From the NCBI GenBank assembly GCA_017308475.1, contig JAFKEU010000006.1, forward strand, positions 186,001 to 250,000: a DNA stretch of 64,000 bases, written 5' to 3'. Below, piece by piece: positions 43,369-51,863 of the stretch; the first letter of the stretch is position 1; each line of letters begins with the position of its first letter. Under the pieces are notes generated by a model. That model had not been told where the DNA came from and did no database searches. It was given only the letters and a program-made list of their open reading frames with translations. The translations under genes were made by a program, and so were the position numbers. The stretch comes from Alphaproteobacteria bacterium (GTDB taxonomy: Bacteria > Pseudomonadota > Alphaproteobacteria > Micropepsales > Micropepsaceae).

Positions 43369-43804
43369 AAACATGGAGGGAGTTCCGAGGACACAAAGGA
43401 GTTCTGGGAAGAAGTTCCGGGGACACAATATTTAATAGACTTCGCCCGCAACCCCCTGACCTGCGGCAACCCTCGCCTGTCCGCCTCCCCGCGAAATTAT
43501 TTTCACCTTCGCCGTCCGGCAGATAGCGCCCTGTCGGCCCGCCGCGCCAATCCACGTCCATTTCTGCCTCGCCTAGAATGGCGGCATGGAAAAGCCGAGC
43601 CCATCGCGGATCACACTATCGCTGCGTCCTGCATGCGCAGCGGCGGGGCCGTGCGTGCTGCCCGCATGCTGGACAGGCCAGTGGTGGACAAGGGGAGGGG
43701 GGCGGAAAAATTCGCCCCAAAACGGCCGCCCATCTTGCGGCTTTCGCCCCGGCGGGACGGCGGATATCCGGATGGGGACAACCGGCGAACGTCGCCTGCG
43801 GCCC
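43369..43804. other. Intergenic region between the orphan gene and cysQ
   Basis: The first 70 bp hold inverted GTGTCCCC motif copies (43382-43438). The remaining 360 bp are GC-rich with no gene I can support. Frames crossing it give proline-arginine-rich translations without homology. Confidence 0.45.
43382..43438. repeat. Right-hand inverted motif copies flanking the orphan gene
   Basis: GTTCCGAGGACACAAA at 43382-43397 and GTTCCGGGGACACAATATT at 43414-43432 are two head-to-tail copies. Read on the minus strand the second is AATATTGTGTCCCCGGAAC, matching AATTACTGTGTCCCCGGAA at the left border near 42510. Such ends resemble those beside REP-associated transposases. Confidence 0.6.
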
Positions 43805-44596
43805 TCAGCGCCCCCTGGCGATAAAGGCCGGATTCTCGAACCCCGGCTTGCCATAGACGAAGGGCGATCCGTCCCAGCCCGTCACACTGCCGCCCGCCGC
43901 CGCCAGCACCGCATGGCCCGCCGCGGTATCCCATTCCATGGTGCGGCCCGCGCGGGGATAAAGGTCGGCCTCACCCGCCGCCACCAGGCAGAATTTCAGC
44001 GACGAGCCGGCGCTGCGCAATTCCTTCACCTCGAACTGGGCCAGATATTCCGCCGTCTTCTCGTCGCCGTGCGAGCGGCTGCCCACTGCGACCAGCCCCG
44101 ACTTTGGCATGGCCCGCGCCGCGATGGGCCGCGCCTGTTCCAGGTCGGGCGTCATCTCGAAGGCGCCGCCCGCATCGCCCGCGAACAGCCGCCCGATCGC
44201 CGGGGCATAGACCACGCCCGCAACCGGGGCGCCGTCCACCACTTCGGCGATGTTCACGGTGAACTCGCCATTGCGGTTCAGGAATTCGCGGGTTCCATCC
44301 AGCGGATCGACCAGGAAGAAGCGTGCTGCCACCGCCGCAACCCGGCCGGCGGCGGCTTCCTCTTCGGCCACCACGGGCACGCCGGGAAAATGCGCCGCCA
44401 GTTCGGCCAGGATCAGCCTTTCGGCTTCCTCGTCGGCATCGGTGACGGGCGAGCGGTCCTGTTTGTGGCGCGCCTCCACCCCGGCCGCGTAATGGCGCAT
44501 GATCACCGCTCCGGCCTTCACCGCGATGCCGGCCAGGGTGTTCAGCCGCGCGCTCGGGGCCGAGGAGGAAGCCGGCGCGCCGGGCATTGTGGCCAT
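43805..44596 (-). CDS. cysQ: 3'(2'),5'-bisphosphate nucleotidase CysQ
   Basis: A 263-residue inositol-monophosphatase-fold protein. Metal-binding motifs are visible: VVAEEEA near residue 75, FLVDPLDGTREF near 98 and EWDTAAGHAVLAAAGG near 215. CysQ removes the 3' phosphate from PAP(S) and so clears inhibitory products of sulphate assimilation. A related inositol monophosphatase role cannot be excluded, but the DPLDGTREF form favours CysQ. Confidence 0.86.
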   Translation of the reverse strand: MATMPGAPASSSAPSARLNTLAGIAVKAGAVIMRHYAAGVEARHKQDRSPVTDADEEAERLILAELAAHFPGVPVVAEEEAAAGRVAAVAARFFLVDPLDGTREFLNRNGEFTVNIAEVVDGAPVAGVVYAPAIGRLFAGDAGGAFEMTPDLEQARPIAARAMPKSGLVAVGSRSHGDEKTAEYLAQFEVKELRSAGSSLKFCLVAAGEADLYPRAGRTMEWDTAAGHAVLAAAGGSVTGWDGSPFVYGKPGFENPAFIARGR

Positions 44597-44667
44597 GTTA
44601 AGAATTCCTTAAGAGAATCTGGCGAATTAACCAATTGCTAACCATTGGGGCCGCATTGAGCTTTGCC

Positions 44668-45300
44668 ATGAACGACATCGAATTCGCCGCACTGATGGTC
44701 AGCCGTGTCTGCCACGACCTTGTCGGGCCTTTGGGCGCAGTGGTCAACGGCATGGAAGTGCTTGAGGACGAACGCGATCCTGCCATGCGCGCCGACGCCA
44801 TCAAGCTGGTGACCATGAGCGCCGACCAGGCGCTGGCCCGCATCCAGTTCATGCGCATCGCCTTCGGGGCAGCGGGTTCGGCCGGGGCCGAGCTGGATCT
44901 GGGCGAGATCGGCCGGCTGGTGGCAGGGCTGCTGGAAGGCGGCAAGGTCACCCTCAACTGGGATGTTCCAAGGCTTTATTGGGCCAAGGACTGGGCAAAG
45001 CTGCTGATGAACGCCACCCTGCTGGCCGCCGATTGCCTGCCGCGCGGCGGCACGGTGACCGTAGGCATTACCGGCCAGAGCGCGGACGGCTTCACCCCGG
45101 CGCCGCCCGGGTTTCATATCCGTGCCCAAGGCCTTAATGCCCGGGTGACCGAGGAGGTGGACAGGTCGATCCGCGGCGAAGTTCCGGGCGTCGATGCCCG
45201 CCATGTCCAGCCCTTCCTGACCCACAAATTGTCCCGGGCGGTCAATGCGGCGCTGACGCTGGTCCCCCTGGAAGGGGCGGTGGAAATAACCGCCGGGTAA
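44668..45300 (+). CDS. chpT: Histidine phosphotransferase ChpT
   Basis: A 210-residue protein from MNDIEFAALM, with an upstream in-frame ATG at 44635 rejected for lack of a ribosome site. H16 lies in VSRVCHDLVGPLGAVVNGMEVL, the phosphorylated-histidine helix of ChpT. The rest is a degenerate ATPase-like fold. ChpT passes phosphate from the CckA kinase to CtrA and CpdR in the alphaproteobacterial cell-cycle relay. A CheY-like regulator lies 96 bp downstream. Confidence 0.88.
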   Translation: MNDIEFAALMVSRVCHDLVGPLGAVVNGMEVLEDERDPAMRADAIKLVTMSADQALARIQFMRIAFGAAGSAGAELDLGEIGRLVAGLLEGGKVTLNWDVPRLYWAKDWAKLLMNATLLAADCLPRGGTVTVGITGQSADGFTPAPPGFHIRAQGLNARVTEEVDRSIRGEVPGVDARHVQPFLTHKLSRAVNAALTLVPLEGAVEITAG

Positions 45301-45396
45301 AACGCGCCGCCGGGTAACGGGTCATTTACGCTATGGCCTTAGGTTTTTCCGGACATCGCCCGGTTGCATGTTCGGGGCGCGGGAAAAATCCGGTCC

Positions 45397-45768
45397 ATGA
45401 AACATTGTCTGGTCATCGACGACAGCCGCGTGATGCGCACCGTTGCCCGCCGCATCATCGAGGAACTGCGCTATTCGGTCGAAGAGGCCGAGGACGGCAC
45501 CGCGGCCCTGCGCGCCTGCCGCCAGAAGATGCCCGACCTGATCATGCTGGACTGGAACCTGCCCAGCATGAAGGGCATCGAATTCGTCAGGAGCCTGCGC
45601 AACCAGGATGGCGGACACCATCCCTTCATCCTGTTCTGCACCACCGAAAACGATGCCGGCGAAATCGCCCAGGCCCGCGCCGCCGGCGCCAATGAATGCC
45701 TCATGAAGCCATTCGACCGCGCCGCCATTCTCACCAGGCTCGCCGAAGTCGGCGTCATCGCCGCCTGA
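45397..45768 (+). CDS. Single-domain CheY-like response regulator
   Basis: A 123-residue receiver from MKHCLVIDDS (an upstream ATG at 45364 rejected). Acidic residues D8-D9, phospho-acceptor D52 (LIMLDWNLPSMKG), T82 and K104 (LMKPFD) form the full receiver site. No output domain. The gene is followed after 10 bp by a CheR-type methyltransferase, so a chemotaxis-like role is likely; cell-cycle signalling is an alternative given chpT upstream. Confidence 0.85.
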   Translation: MKHCLVIDDSRVMRTVARRIIEELRYSVEEAEDGTAALRACRQKMPDLIMLDWNLPSMKGIEFVRSLRNQDGGHHPFILFCTTENDAGEIAQARAAGANECLMKPFDRAAILTRLAEVGVIAA

Positions 45769-45778
45769 GGCGCCGCCC

Positions 45779-46603
45779 ATGTCCCCCGACGATTTCGACT
45801 ATCTCGCCCGGCTGCTGCGCCGCCGGTCCGGCATGGTGCTGGCCAGGGGCAAGGCCGACATGCTGCGCCGGCGCCTGACGATTGTGATGCATCGCTATGG
45901 CTTTCGCGACCTGCGCGCCCTGGTCGCCGATGTCAGGCTGGGCCATGAGGCGCTGGCCGACGCCATCGCCGAAGCAATGACGATAAACGAGACCAGCTTC
46001 TTCCGCGATCCCGCGCAATTCGCCCGTCTCGAGCAGGATGTGCTGCCGCGCCTGATCAAGGCGCGCGGTGCCGCAAGCCGTCTCAGGATCTGGTCGGCCG
46101 CCTGCGCGGCGGGCCAGGAAGCCTGGTCGATCGCCATGCTGCTGGACGAAATGGGGCTCGGCGGCTGGCGCATCGACCTGATCGCGACTGATTTTTCCAC
46201 CGCCGAAATCGCGCGCGCCGCGGCCGGGCGTTATGGCATGTTCGAGGTGCAGCGCGGTCTGAATGCAGCGCGCCGGGCGCGCCACTTCCGCGCCGAGGAC
46301 GGCGAATGGGTGGTGGCGGATCACCTGCGCCGCATGGCGCGGTTCCGCCGCTTCAACCTGCTGGATTCCTATGGCTGGCTGGACGAAGTGGATATCGTGT
46401 TCTGCCGCAATGTGCTGATGTATTTCGACGCCGCCAACCGCGCCGGGGTGGTGGAGCGCATGGCCGACACGCTGGCGCCGGATGGGGTGCTGCTTGTGGG
46501 CGAAAGCGAGAATGCCGAACCGATGCCGGCGCAACTGCGGCCCTGGCCGGGCGCGCACGGCATATATCTGCGCACGCCCCAGGCCGCGCTCAAGGCAGGC
46601 TAG
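45779..46603 (+). CDS. cheR: CheR-type chemotaxis methyltransferase
   Basis: A 274-residue protein. The N-terminal helical domain starts MSPDDFDYLARLLRRRSGMVL, and ETSFFRDPAQF, IWSAACAAGQEAWSIAML (SAM-binding loop), LIATDFSTAEIARA, and FCRNVLMYFD follow as in CheR. It methylates glutamates of chemoreceptors. No receptor or cheB is in the window, so it may be part of a minor chemosensory set. The last bases CTAG are shared as stop codons with the convergent gene. Confidence 0.87.
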   Translation: MSPDDFDYLARLLRRRSGMVLARGKADMLRRRLTIVMHRYGFRDLRALVADVRLGHEALADAIAEAMTINETSFFRDPAQFARLEQDVLPRLIKARGAASRLRIWSAACAAGQEAWSIAMLLDEMGLGGWRIDLIATDFSTAEIARAAAGRYGMFEVQRGLNAARRARHFRAEDGEWVVADHLRRMARFRRFNLLDSYGWLDEVDIVFCRNVLMYFDAANRAGVVERMADTLAPDGVLLVGESENAEPMPAQLRPWPGAHGIYLRTPQAALKAG

Positions 46604-47478
46604 ACCAGTTCGCGCCCGCTCAGTCGTTCGAGAACCTTCAGCGGCGCGCGCGCCGGCTCGGCCATCTGGTCGATATCGAGGTGGAAGGTCTGTTCCAGCG
46701 CGAACTCCCCGCCCAGCGCGGCATGCAGAACCTGGTCGGTGAACACCATCCAGCAGCTGCCCGGGGGAAAGCTGACTGCCTCTTGCGGGCTGGTCTTCTG
46801 GAAATCCTCGTCCAGCTTGGCCGCATCGTGCAGCGACAGCATCAACTCGTCATAGAGGCTGCGGGTGCCGCGGGTGACCCCCAATTTTCCCAGCAGCCAG
46901 GACTTGCCGGGCATATGCGGGCTCACGCGCGGCAGGAACTTGCCGGCGAAATCCTCGAACGGCTCGCCCACCTGCCAGCGCCGCAGGCCCGCGTCGGGCG
47001 AGCCCGGCGGCGCTACATTGGCGAAAAAGCGCAGGATGCGCCGGCCATGCATGGGGCGGGTGGGAAAGGCATCGACATGCAGCAGCCGGTCGTCGCTGAT
47101 CTTCGAATAACTGCGGCCCTTGACCTGCACAGGGCGATAGCTGGTGCGGGCGCGCTCGATGTTGCGATAGGGCAGCAGTGCCGAAATCAGCCCCGCGGCG
47201 CCCGCCCCGAAACGCTCGATCATCGCCGCAAGCCTTTGCGCCTTCTCGCCCGTCAGCGCGGTGGCCTGCAGCCTGCCGGTAGATGGATCCAGGCTGATAT
47301 TCTTGGCCCTGCCGTCGGAGACGCGGGTATCCAGGAATTCCCTTTCCTCGTCGCGCACCTGGAAGGGAAGCTGCGGAAAAAACAGCACCGCGCCCGATTC
47401 CAGCGCCGTCACCGCGCGCTGCCGCACGCCTTCGTCGAAAGGCCCGGTCCAGCTGGTGATGGGCAGTTCCTCGATCAA
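46600..47478 (-). CDS. Kdo hydroxylase-family protein
   Basis: A 292-residue protein resembling Fe(II)/2-oxoglutarate Kdo 3-hydroxylases: ERARTSYRPVQVKGRSYSKISDDRLLHVDAFPTRPMHGRRILRFFANV, with the HVDAFP motif as candidate iron ligands, and a later VFTDQVLHAALGGEFALEQTFHLD providing a distal His. These enzymes modify lipopolysaccharide inner-core Kdo. The start overlaps the serine hydrolase stop by 4 bp, so the two genes are coupled. Confidence 0.77.
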   Translation of the reverse strand: MIEELPITSWTGPFDEGVRQRAVTALESGAVLFFPQLPFQVRDEEREFLDTRVSDGRAKNISLDPSTGRLQATALTGEKAQRLAAMIERFGAGAAGLISALLPYRNIERARTSYRPVQVKGRSYSKISDDRLLHVDAFPTRPMHGRRILRFFANVAPPGSPDAGLRRWQVGEPFEDFAGKFLPRVSPHMPGKSWLLGKLGVTRGTRSLYDELMLSLHDAAKLDEDFQKTSPQEAVSFPPGSCWMVFTDQVLHAALGGEFALEQTFHLDIDQMAEPARAPLKVLERLSGRELV

Positions 47479-48695
47479 GAAAAGCTCTCCGTCATCGCGC
47501 CATAGACCAGGGTGCGAAGCTCGCGCCTCAGGCGCACCCGGTCGGGCGCGCCCAGAACCTGGGTCATGAACACCACTGCCATATCCTCTTTCGGATCGAC
47601 AAAAAAGGCGGTGGACGCGGCCCCGCCCCAGGCGAATTCGCCAACACTGCCAGGAAGTCGCGCGGCCGGCACGTCCACCGTCACCGACACGCCCAGCCCA
47701 AAGCCCACGCCGCTGTACCCGGTTTCGTTGAACAGGCTGGTCGATGCCATCATGTCGGTCATCTGTGCGCCGCCTGGCAGGTGATTCATTGTCATCAGCG
47801 CCACCGTTTTGGGCGACAGCAATTGCGCCCGATCAAGCGTGCCCCCGTTCAGCAGCATGCGGCAGAAGCGCATGTAATCGCCCGCCGTGCCCACCAGCCC
47901 GCCGCCGCCCGATTCCAGCTTCGGCGAGGCGGCAAATGCGGAAGCGCGTGCATCGTCCTGCACGACCAGCCTGCCGTCCTTGACCTGGTAGCAGGTGGCG
48001 AGGCGGTCCAGCTTTTGCTGGGGCACAAAGAAGTCGGTATCTTCCATGCCCAGCGGCTGAAAGACCCGGCGCGCGAGGAATTCACCCAGACGCATCCCGG
48101 AAATCTTCTCGACCAGATATCCGGCGACGTCCGTGGCCACGGAGTAATTCCATTGCTCGCCAGGGGAGAATTCCAGCGGCAACGTTTCAAGTTGCGCGAC
48201 CATCCCCGCCAGGCCGCCTTCGGTGGCAAATGCGCCCACGCCCAGCCTGCGATAGGCGGCGTCCACCGGCGTGCGGTTGTGGAAGTCATAGGTCAGCCCG
48301 CTGGTATGGCACAGAAGATCGACCACAAGCATGGGCCGTGCGGGCGCCGCGGTGGCAAAGTTGCCGTCGGCGCCGCCGGCGAAGACGCCAAGGCCCGCGA
48401 AGCCGGGGATGTAGCGCGCCACCGGATCGTCCAGCGCGATCCGGCCTTCCTCCATCAGCATCAGCAACGCCACCGAGGTAACCGGCTTGGTCATCGAATA
48501 GATCCGGTAAATCGCGTCCTCACGCACGGGGGTGCGGCGCTCCAGGTCGATATGGCCGGCCAAGCCCAGATGGGCCAGAACCCCGCGCCGCCAGACCATC
48601 AGCAGCGCGCCGGGAATGGCGCCGGTGTCGATATAATGCGCCGCCAGGGTCGGGATAATCCGGGCCAGCCGGTTTTGCGAAAATCCATGCGTCAT
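47475..48695 (-). CDS. Class C beta-lactamase-like serine hydrolase
   Basis: A 406-residue protein from MTHGFSQNRLARIIP; upstream sequence to 48887 lacks homology. The nucleophile motif SxxK is YSMTK (S67, K70). The second motif reads NYSVATD in place of YxN. Near the C-terminus WGGAASTAF supplies a G-G-A/S type third motif. Proteins of this family are esterases or peptidases far more often than true beta-lactamases. It is divergent from the acyl-CoA synthetase and coupled to the Kdo hydroxylase-like gene. Confidence 0.82.
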   Translation of the reverse strand: MTHGFSQNRLARIIPTLAAHYIDTGAIPGALLMVWRRGVLAHLGLAGHIDLERRTPVREDAIYRIYSMTKPVTSVALLMLMEEGRIALDDPVARYIPGFAGLGVFAGGADGNFATAAPARPMLVVDLLCHTSGLTYDFHNRTPVDAAYRRLGVGAFATEGGLAGMVAQLETLPLEFSPGEQWNYSVATDVAGYLVEKISGMRLGEFLARRVFQPLGMEDTDFFVPQQKLDRLATCYQVKDGRLVVQDDARASAFAASPKLESGGGGLVGTAGDYMRFCRMLLNGGTLDRAQLLSPKTVALMTMNHLPGGAQMTDMMASTSLFNETGYSGVGFGLGVSVTVDVPAARLPGSVGEFAWGGAASTAFFVDPKEDMAVVFMTQVLGAPDRVRLRRELRTLVYGAMTESFS

Positions 48696-48739
48696 GTCAT
48701 GCCTCGCGCGGGTTATAACCGACCCGGAGCCAAACAAAC

Positions 48740-50437
48740 ATGACCCCTGCCTGGCCGGGCATGACCCTGGCACAAGCACATGCCCGCCTGACCGCGCCCG
48801 GTGCCCCCTTCGAGACGGTGGCGGCGGTGGTGCGCGGCGTTCCCATGCGGGTCTGGAAACATGTGCCGGCCACCGCGGCTGAGGCATTCGCCGCCGTGCG
48901 CAACTTCGGGCCCCGCGAATTCCTAGTTCTGGGCAGTGAACGCGTCACCTACGACGCCTTTGCCCGCGCCGTGCTGGCACTGTCGGCCACGATGCGCGCG
49001 CAGGGCCTTCGCAAAGGCGACCGGGTGGCGCTGGTGATGCGCAACCTGCCGGAATGGCCGGTGGTATTCATGGCCGGCCTTCTGGCGGGCGCGATCATGG
49101 TGCCGCTGAACGCGTGGTGGACGGCCCCCGAACTGGCCTATGGCATCCAGGACGCTGGCGCCCGCTTTGTCTTCGCCGATGCCGAGCGGCTGTCGCGGCT
49201 CGCGGACATGCCGCCTGCCGTGGAACACGTCTTCGTAGCGCGCGCCGCCGGTTCCCCGCCCGGCGTGACGGTGCTGGAGGATGTGATCGGCACGCCGGGG
49301 CATTGGGGCGACCTGCCGGACGGAACGATTGCCGATGTGGTGCTGTCTCCCGAAGATGATGCCACAATCTTCTATACCTCGGGTACCTCGGGCGCGCCCA
49401 AAGGAGCACTGGGCACCCACCGTTCGCTGACCACCAACATTTTCGCCGCGCCTTTCTCTCTCGTTCGCAATGCGGTGCGCCAGGGCGAGGCAATGCCCGA
49501 CCCGGCGACAGCGCCACAACGCACTACCCTTCTGGCCGTGCCCTTCTTCCATGTGATCGGCAGCCTGTCGGTGATGCTGCCGACCATGGCGGCAGGCGGC
49601 AAGCTGGTGCTGATGCATCGCTTTGAGGCTGAAGCCGCGCTCCGCCTGATCGAGTGCGAGAAGGTCACCGTCACCGGCGGGGTGCCTGCCATCATGCTCG
49701 CGCTGCTGGAACACCCGCGCCTTGCCAAGTTCGATCTCTCCTCGCTGAGGCTGGCGACCTATGGCGGGGCGCCGCCGCCCGTCGATCTGCCGGCGCGCAT
49801 CGCCGCCGCCTTTCCCAATGCGATCTGCGGTCATGGCTGGGGCATGACCGAGACGTCGGCCACATGCACCACCCATTCCGGGCCCGACTATGTTAACCGC
49901 CCCGAAAGCTGCGGGCCCGCGCTGCCGGTCAGCCGCATCCGGGTGATGGTGGAAGACCGCGAGGCAACACCGGGCGAGGTGGGCGAATTATGGGCCTTCG
50001 GGCCCAACATCGTGAAAGGTTACTGGAACCGGCCTGACGCCACCGCCGGGCATTTCCGGGACGGCTGGATGAAGACCGGCGACCTGGCCAGCATCGACGA
50101 AGAAGGCTTCTGTACCATCGAGGGCCGAGCGACCGACATGGTGATCCGCGGTGGGGCCAACATCTATTGCACCGAAGTGGAAAAGGTCCTGGCGCGCCAT
50201 CCGGCGGTGGCCGACGCGGCGCTGGTCGGCTTGCCCCATCCGCTCCTGGGCGAGGTGCCTGCTGCGCTGGTGCAGGCGCGCGCACCCGTCAGCCAGCAGG
50301 CGCTGCAGGATTTCGCCGGCCGGTACCTGGCCGCATACAAGGTGCCGGTGCGTATCCTGGTGTCGCCTGAGCCGCTGGCGCGCAACGAAGGCGGCAAGCT
50401 GGTGCGGCGCGAGCTTGCCAGGGCATTTGAAGCATGA
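48740..50437 (+). CDS. AMP-binding acyl-CoA synthetase
   Basis: A 565-residue adenylate-forming enzyme. Motifs: FYTSGTSGAPKG (ATP phosphate loop), GHGWGMTETSA, then WMKTGDLASIDEEGFCTIEGRATDMVIRGGANIY (hinge and A8), and a C-terminal K in NEGGKLVRREL. It probably activates a fatty or aromatic acid as AMP ester and then CoA thioester. The substrate cannot be told. It overlaps arfB by 4 bp. Confidence 0.86.
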   Translation: MTPAWPGMTLAQAHARLTAPGAPFETVAAVVRGVPMRVWKHVPATAAEAFAAVRNFGPREFLVLGSERVTYDAFARAVLALSATMRAQGLRKGDRVALVMRNLPEWPVVFMAGLLAGAIMVPLNAWWTAPELAYGIQDAGARFVFADAERLSRLADMPPAVEHVFVARAAGSPPGVTVLEDVIGTPGHWGDLPDGTIADVVLSPEDDATIFYTSGTSGAPKGALGTHRSLTTNIFAAPFSLVRNAVRQGEAMPDPATAPQRTTLLAVPFFHVIGSLSVMLPTMAAGGKLVLMHRFEAEAALRLIECEKVTVTGGVPAIMLALLEHPRLAKFDLSSLRLATYGGAPPPVDLPARIAAAFPNAICGHGWGMTETSATCTTHSGPDYVNRPESCGPALPVSRIRVMVEDREATPGEVGELWAFGPNIVKGYWNRPDATAGHFRDGWMKTGDLASIDEEGFCTIEGRATDMVIRGGANIYCTEVEKVLARHPAVADAALVGLPHPLLGEVPAALVQARAPVSQQALQDFAGRYLAAYKVPVRILVSPEPLARNEGGKLVRRELARAFEA

Positions 50438-50850
50438 GCGCGCTCATCGTCTCCCCCCGCATCGTCATCCCCGAAGACGAGCTGGACGAAAGCTTCATCC
50501 GCAGTGCCGGTCCGGGCGGGCAGAATGTGAACAAGGTGGCGAGCGCGGTGCAGTTGCGCTTCGACGTCGCCGGCTCTCCCAGCCTGCCCGAACCGGTGCG
50601 CGCCGCGCTCGCGGCACGCGAAAGGCTCACCCGCGAGGGCGTGCTGGTGATCACTGCCCGGCGCTTTCGCGAGCAGGAGAAGAACCGCGCGGACGCCCGC
50701 GCCCGGCTGGTGGAAATCATCCGCAGGGCCGCGGTGCCACGGCGGGCGCGCCACAAGACGAAGGTGCCCCGGGCCAGCAAGGCCAAGCGGCTGGAATCGA
50801 AGAAGCATCGCGGCCGCGTCAAGCAGCAACGCGGACGGATTCCGGATTGA
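50434..50850 (+). CDS. arfB: Ribosome-rescue hydrolase ArfB (YaeJ)
   Basis: A 138-residue protein with the catalytic GGQ at residues 28-30 in SAGPGGQNVNKVASAVQLRF. The C-terminal tail is strongly basic (RRARHKTKVPRASKAKRLE and on), as needed to fill the empty mRNA channel of a stalled ribosome. It hydrolyses peptidyl-tRNA on non-stop ribosomes. The length is that of ArfB and not of full release factors. Confidence 0.9.
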   Translation: MSALIVSPRIVIPEDELDESFIRSAGPGGQNVNKVASAVQLRFDVAGSPSLPEPVRAALAARERLTREGVLVITARRFREQEKNRADARARLVEIIRRAAVPRRARHKTKVPRASKAKRLESKKHRGRVKQQRGRIPD

Positions 50851-50881
50851 ATTTTCGGCCCGGCGCGCCGTGCGCCGCGAT

Positions 50882-51295
50882 TTATGCCTGGCGCACCTTG
50901 CGGCGTTCTATCGCCTCGCGAATCCTGTCGACGATCTGCTCGAAATCGCAGGGTTTCCTCATGAATTCGGCCTGGCAAAGCTCCGCGGCCATGTTGGCCT
51001 TGCCGGGATAGCCGCTGGCCAGGATCACCGGCATTTCAGGCATGTGCTGGTGGATCCAGCGCGCCAGCGCGAAGCCATCGATGCCCGGCATCTTGATGTC
51101 GCTGAACACCAGATCGACATGGCCGGGGCCCGACAGATGCGCCATTGCCTCTTCGGCCGAGGCCATGCCGACCGCGCGAAAACCATTGTCCTGCAGAATC
51201 TCGACCAGGACGCCGCGCATCAGGAATTCATCGTCGACCACCAGGACCGTGTGTTGGTCCTTCGCGCGCTCCGGGAATGCAATGACCTCGGCCAT
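50882..51295 (-). CDS. Single-domain response regulator
   Basis: A 137-residue protein with a short N-terminal extension (MAEVIAFPERAKDQH), then a receiver: VLVVDDEFLMR (D21, D22), LVFSDIKMPGIDGFALARWI (D66) and FMRKPCDFEQIV (K114). There is no output domain. It resembles the receivers fused to or paired with hybrid kinases in alphaproteobacteria. It is monocistronic, with an inverted repeat just upstream. Confidence 0.84.
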   Translation of the reverse strand: MAEVIAFPERAKDQHTVLVVDDEFLMRGVLVEILQDNGFRAVGMASAEEAMAHLSGPGHVDLVFSDIKMPGIDGFALARWIHQHMPEMPVILASGYPGKANMAAELCQAEFMRKPCDFEQIVDRIREAIERRKVRQA

Positions 51296-51863
51296 CTTCT
51301 GTTACCCCGACTCCCGGCTAGACAATCGCCAAGGCGACGTACGGTTCCGCACGGCCAAGAATTTTTCGTGCGGAAACAAGGGGCTGGAGGGCAAACATGT
51401 CAGATAAATGCGCCGCAGGTTCTTATTTTGGGCGGATTTCCGGGCTTTTCGCCGTTAACCATTTGCCCGCAAACGCCGCTCCACGGACCCGATTCTTGCC
51501 CGCTGCCCCATCAAAAAATCTCTCAAACAGTTCATGCCGGCATCTGCCGGCGGCCGGTGCCCGGCTCGCCGCCCCGTGCGTGAGGGCCTAGGGTACCGCG
51601 GCGACCCTGCCTTCCGGCAACAGAATGAGCCTGTCCTTCGCGCCTGCGGTCGCGAACGCATGCCATGCTCGCTGCAACTGAGCGCCCATCCTTTCGATCT
51701 GCCTGGACGCATTCGCTGCGTTGCGATCGCCTCTAAGTCCTGGCCATCGATTTCGCCGTCCGGCGGCGATTCGCGGATTGGTCGCGTCTGCGGATACCGG
51801 TTCCGGCTTGATTGTTGTTCTTGTCGGTTACTGAACAGTCGCAATCAGCGCTAATATGGTGAG
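51296..51863. other. Intergenic region with one hairpin
   Basis: About 570 bp between the divergent response regulator and phoR. A perfect 9-bp inverted repeat lies at 51345-51375. Beyond that I see no gene. A Pho box upstream of phoR would be expected, but no clear tandem CTGTCAT-type repeat is visible. Confidence 0.45.
51345..51375. repeat. Inverted repeat upstream of the response regulator
   Basis: TTCCGCACG (51345-51353) and CGTGCGGAA (51367-51375), with a 13-base AT-rich loop, 50 bp before the response regulator start. It could be an operator or a leader hairpin. Confidence 0.5.

Noticed and set aside
43573..43854. Overlapping proline/arginine-rich frames in the gap before cysQ
   Set aside because: They have no homology, overlap each other on both strands and overlap the end of cysQ.
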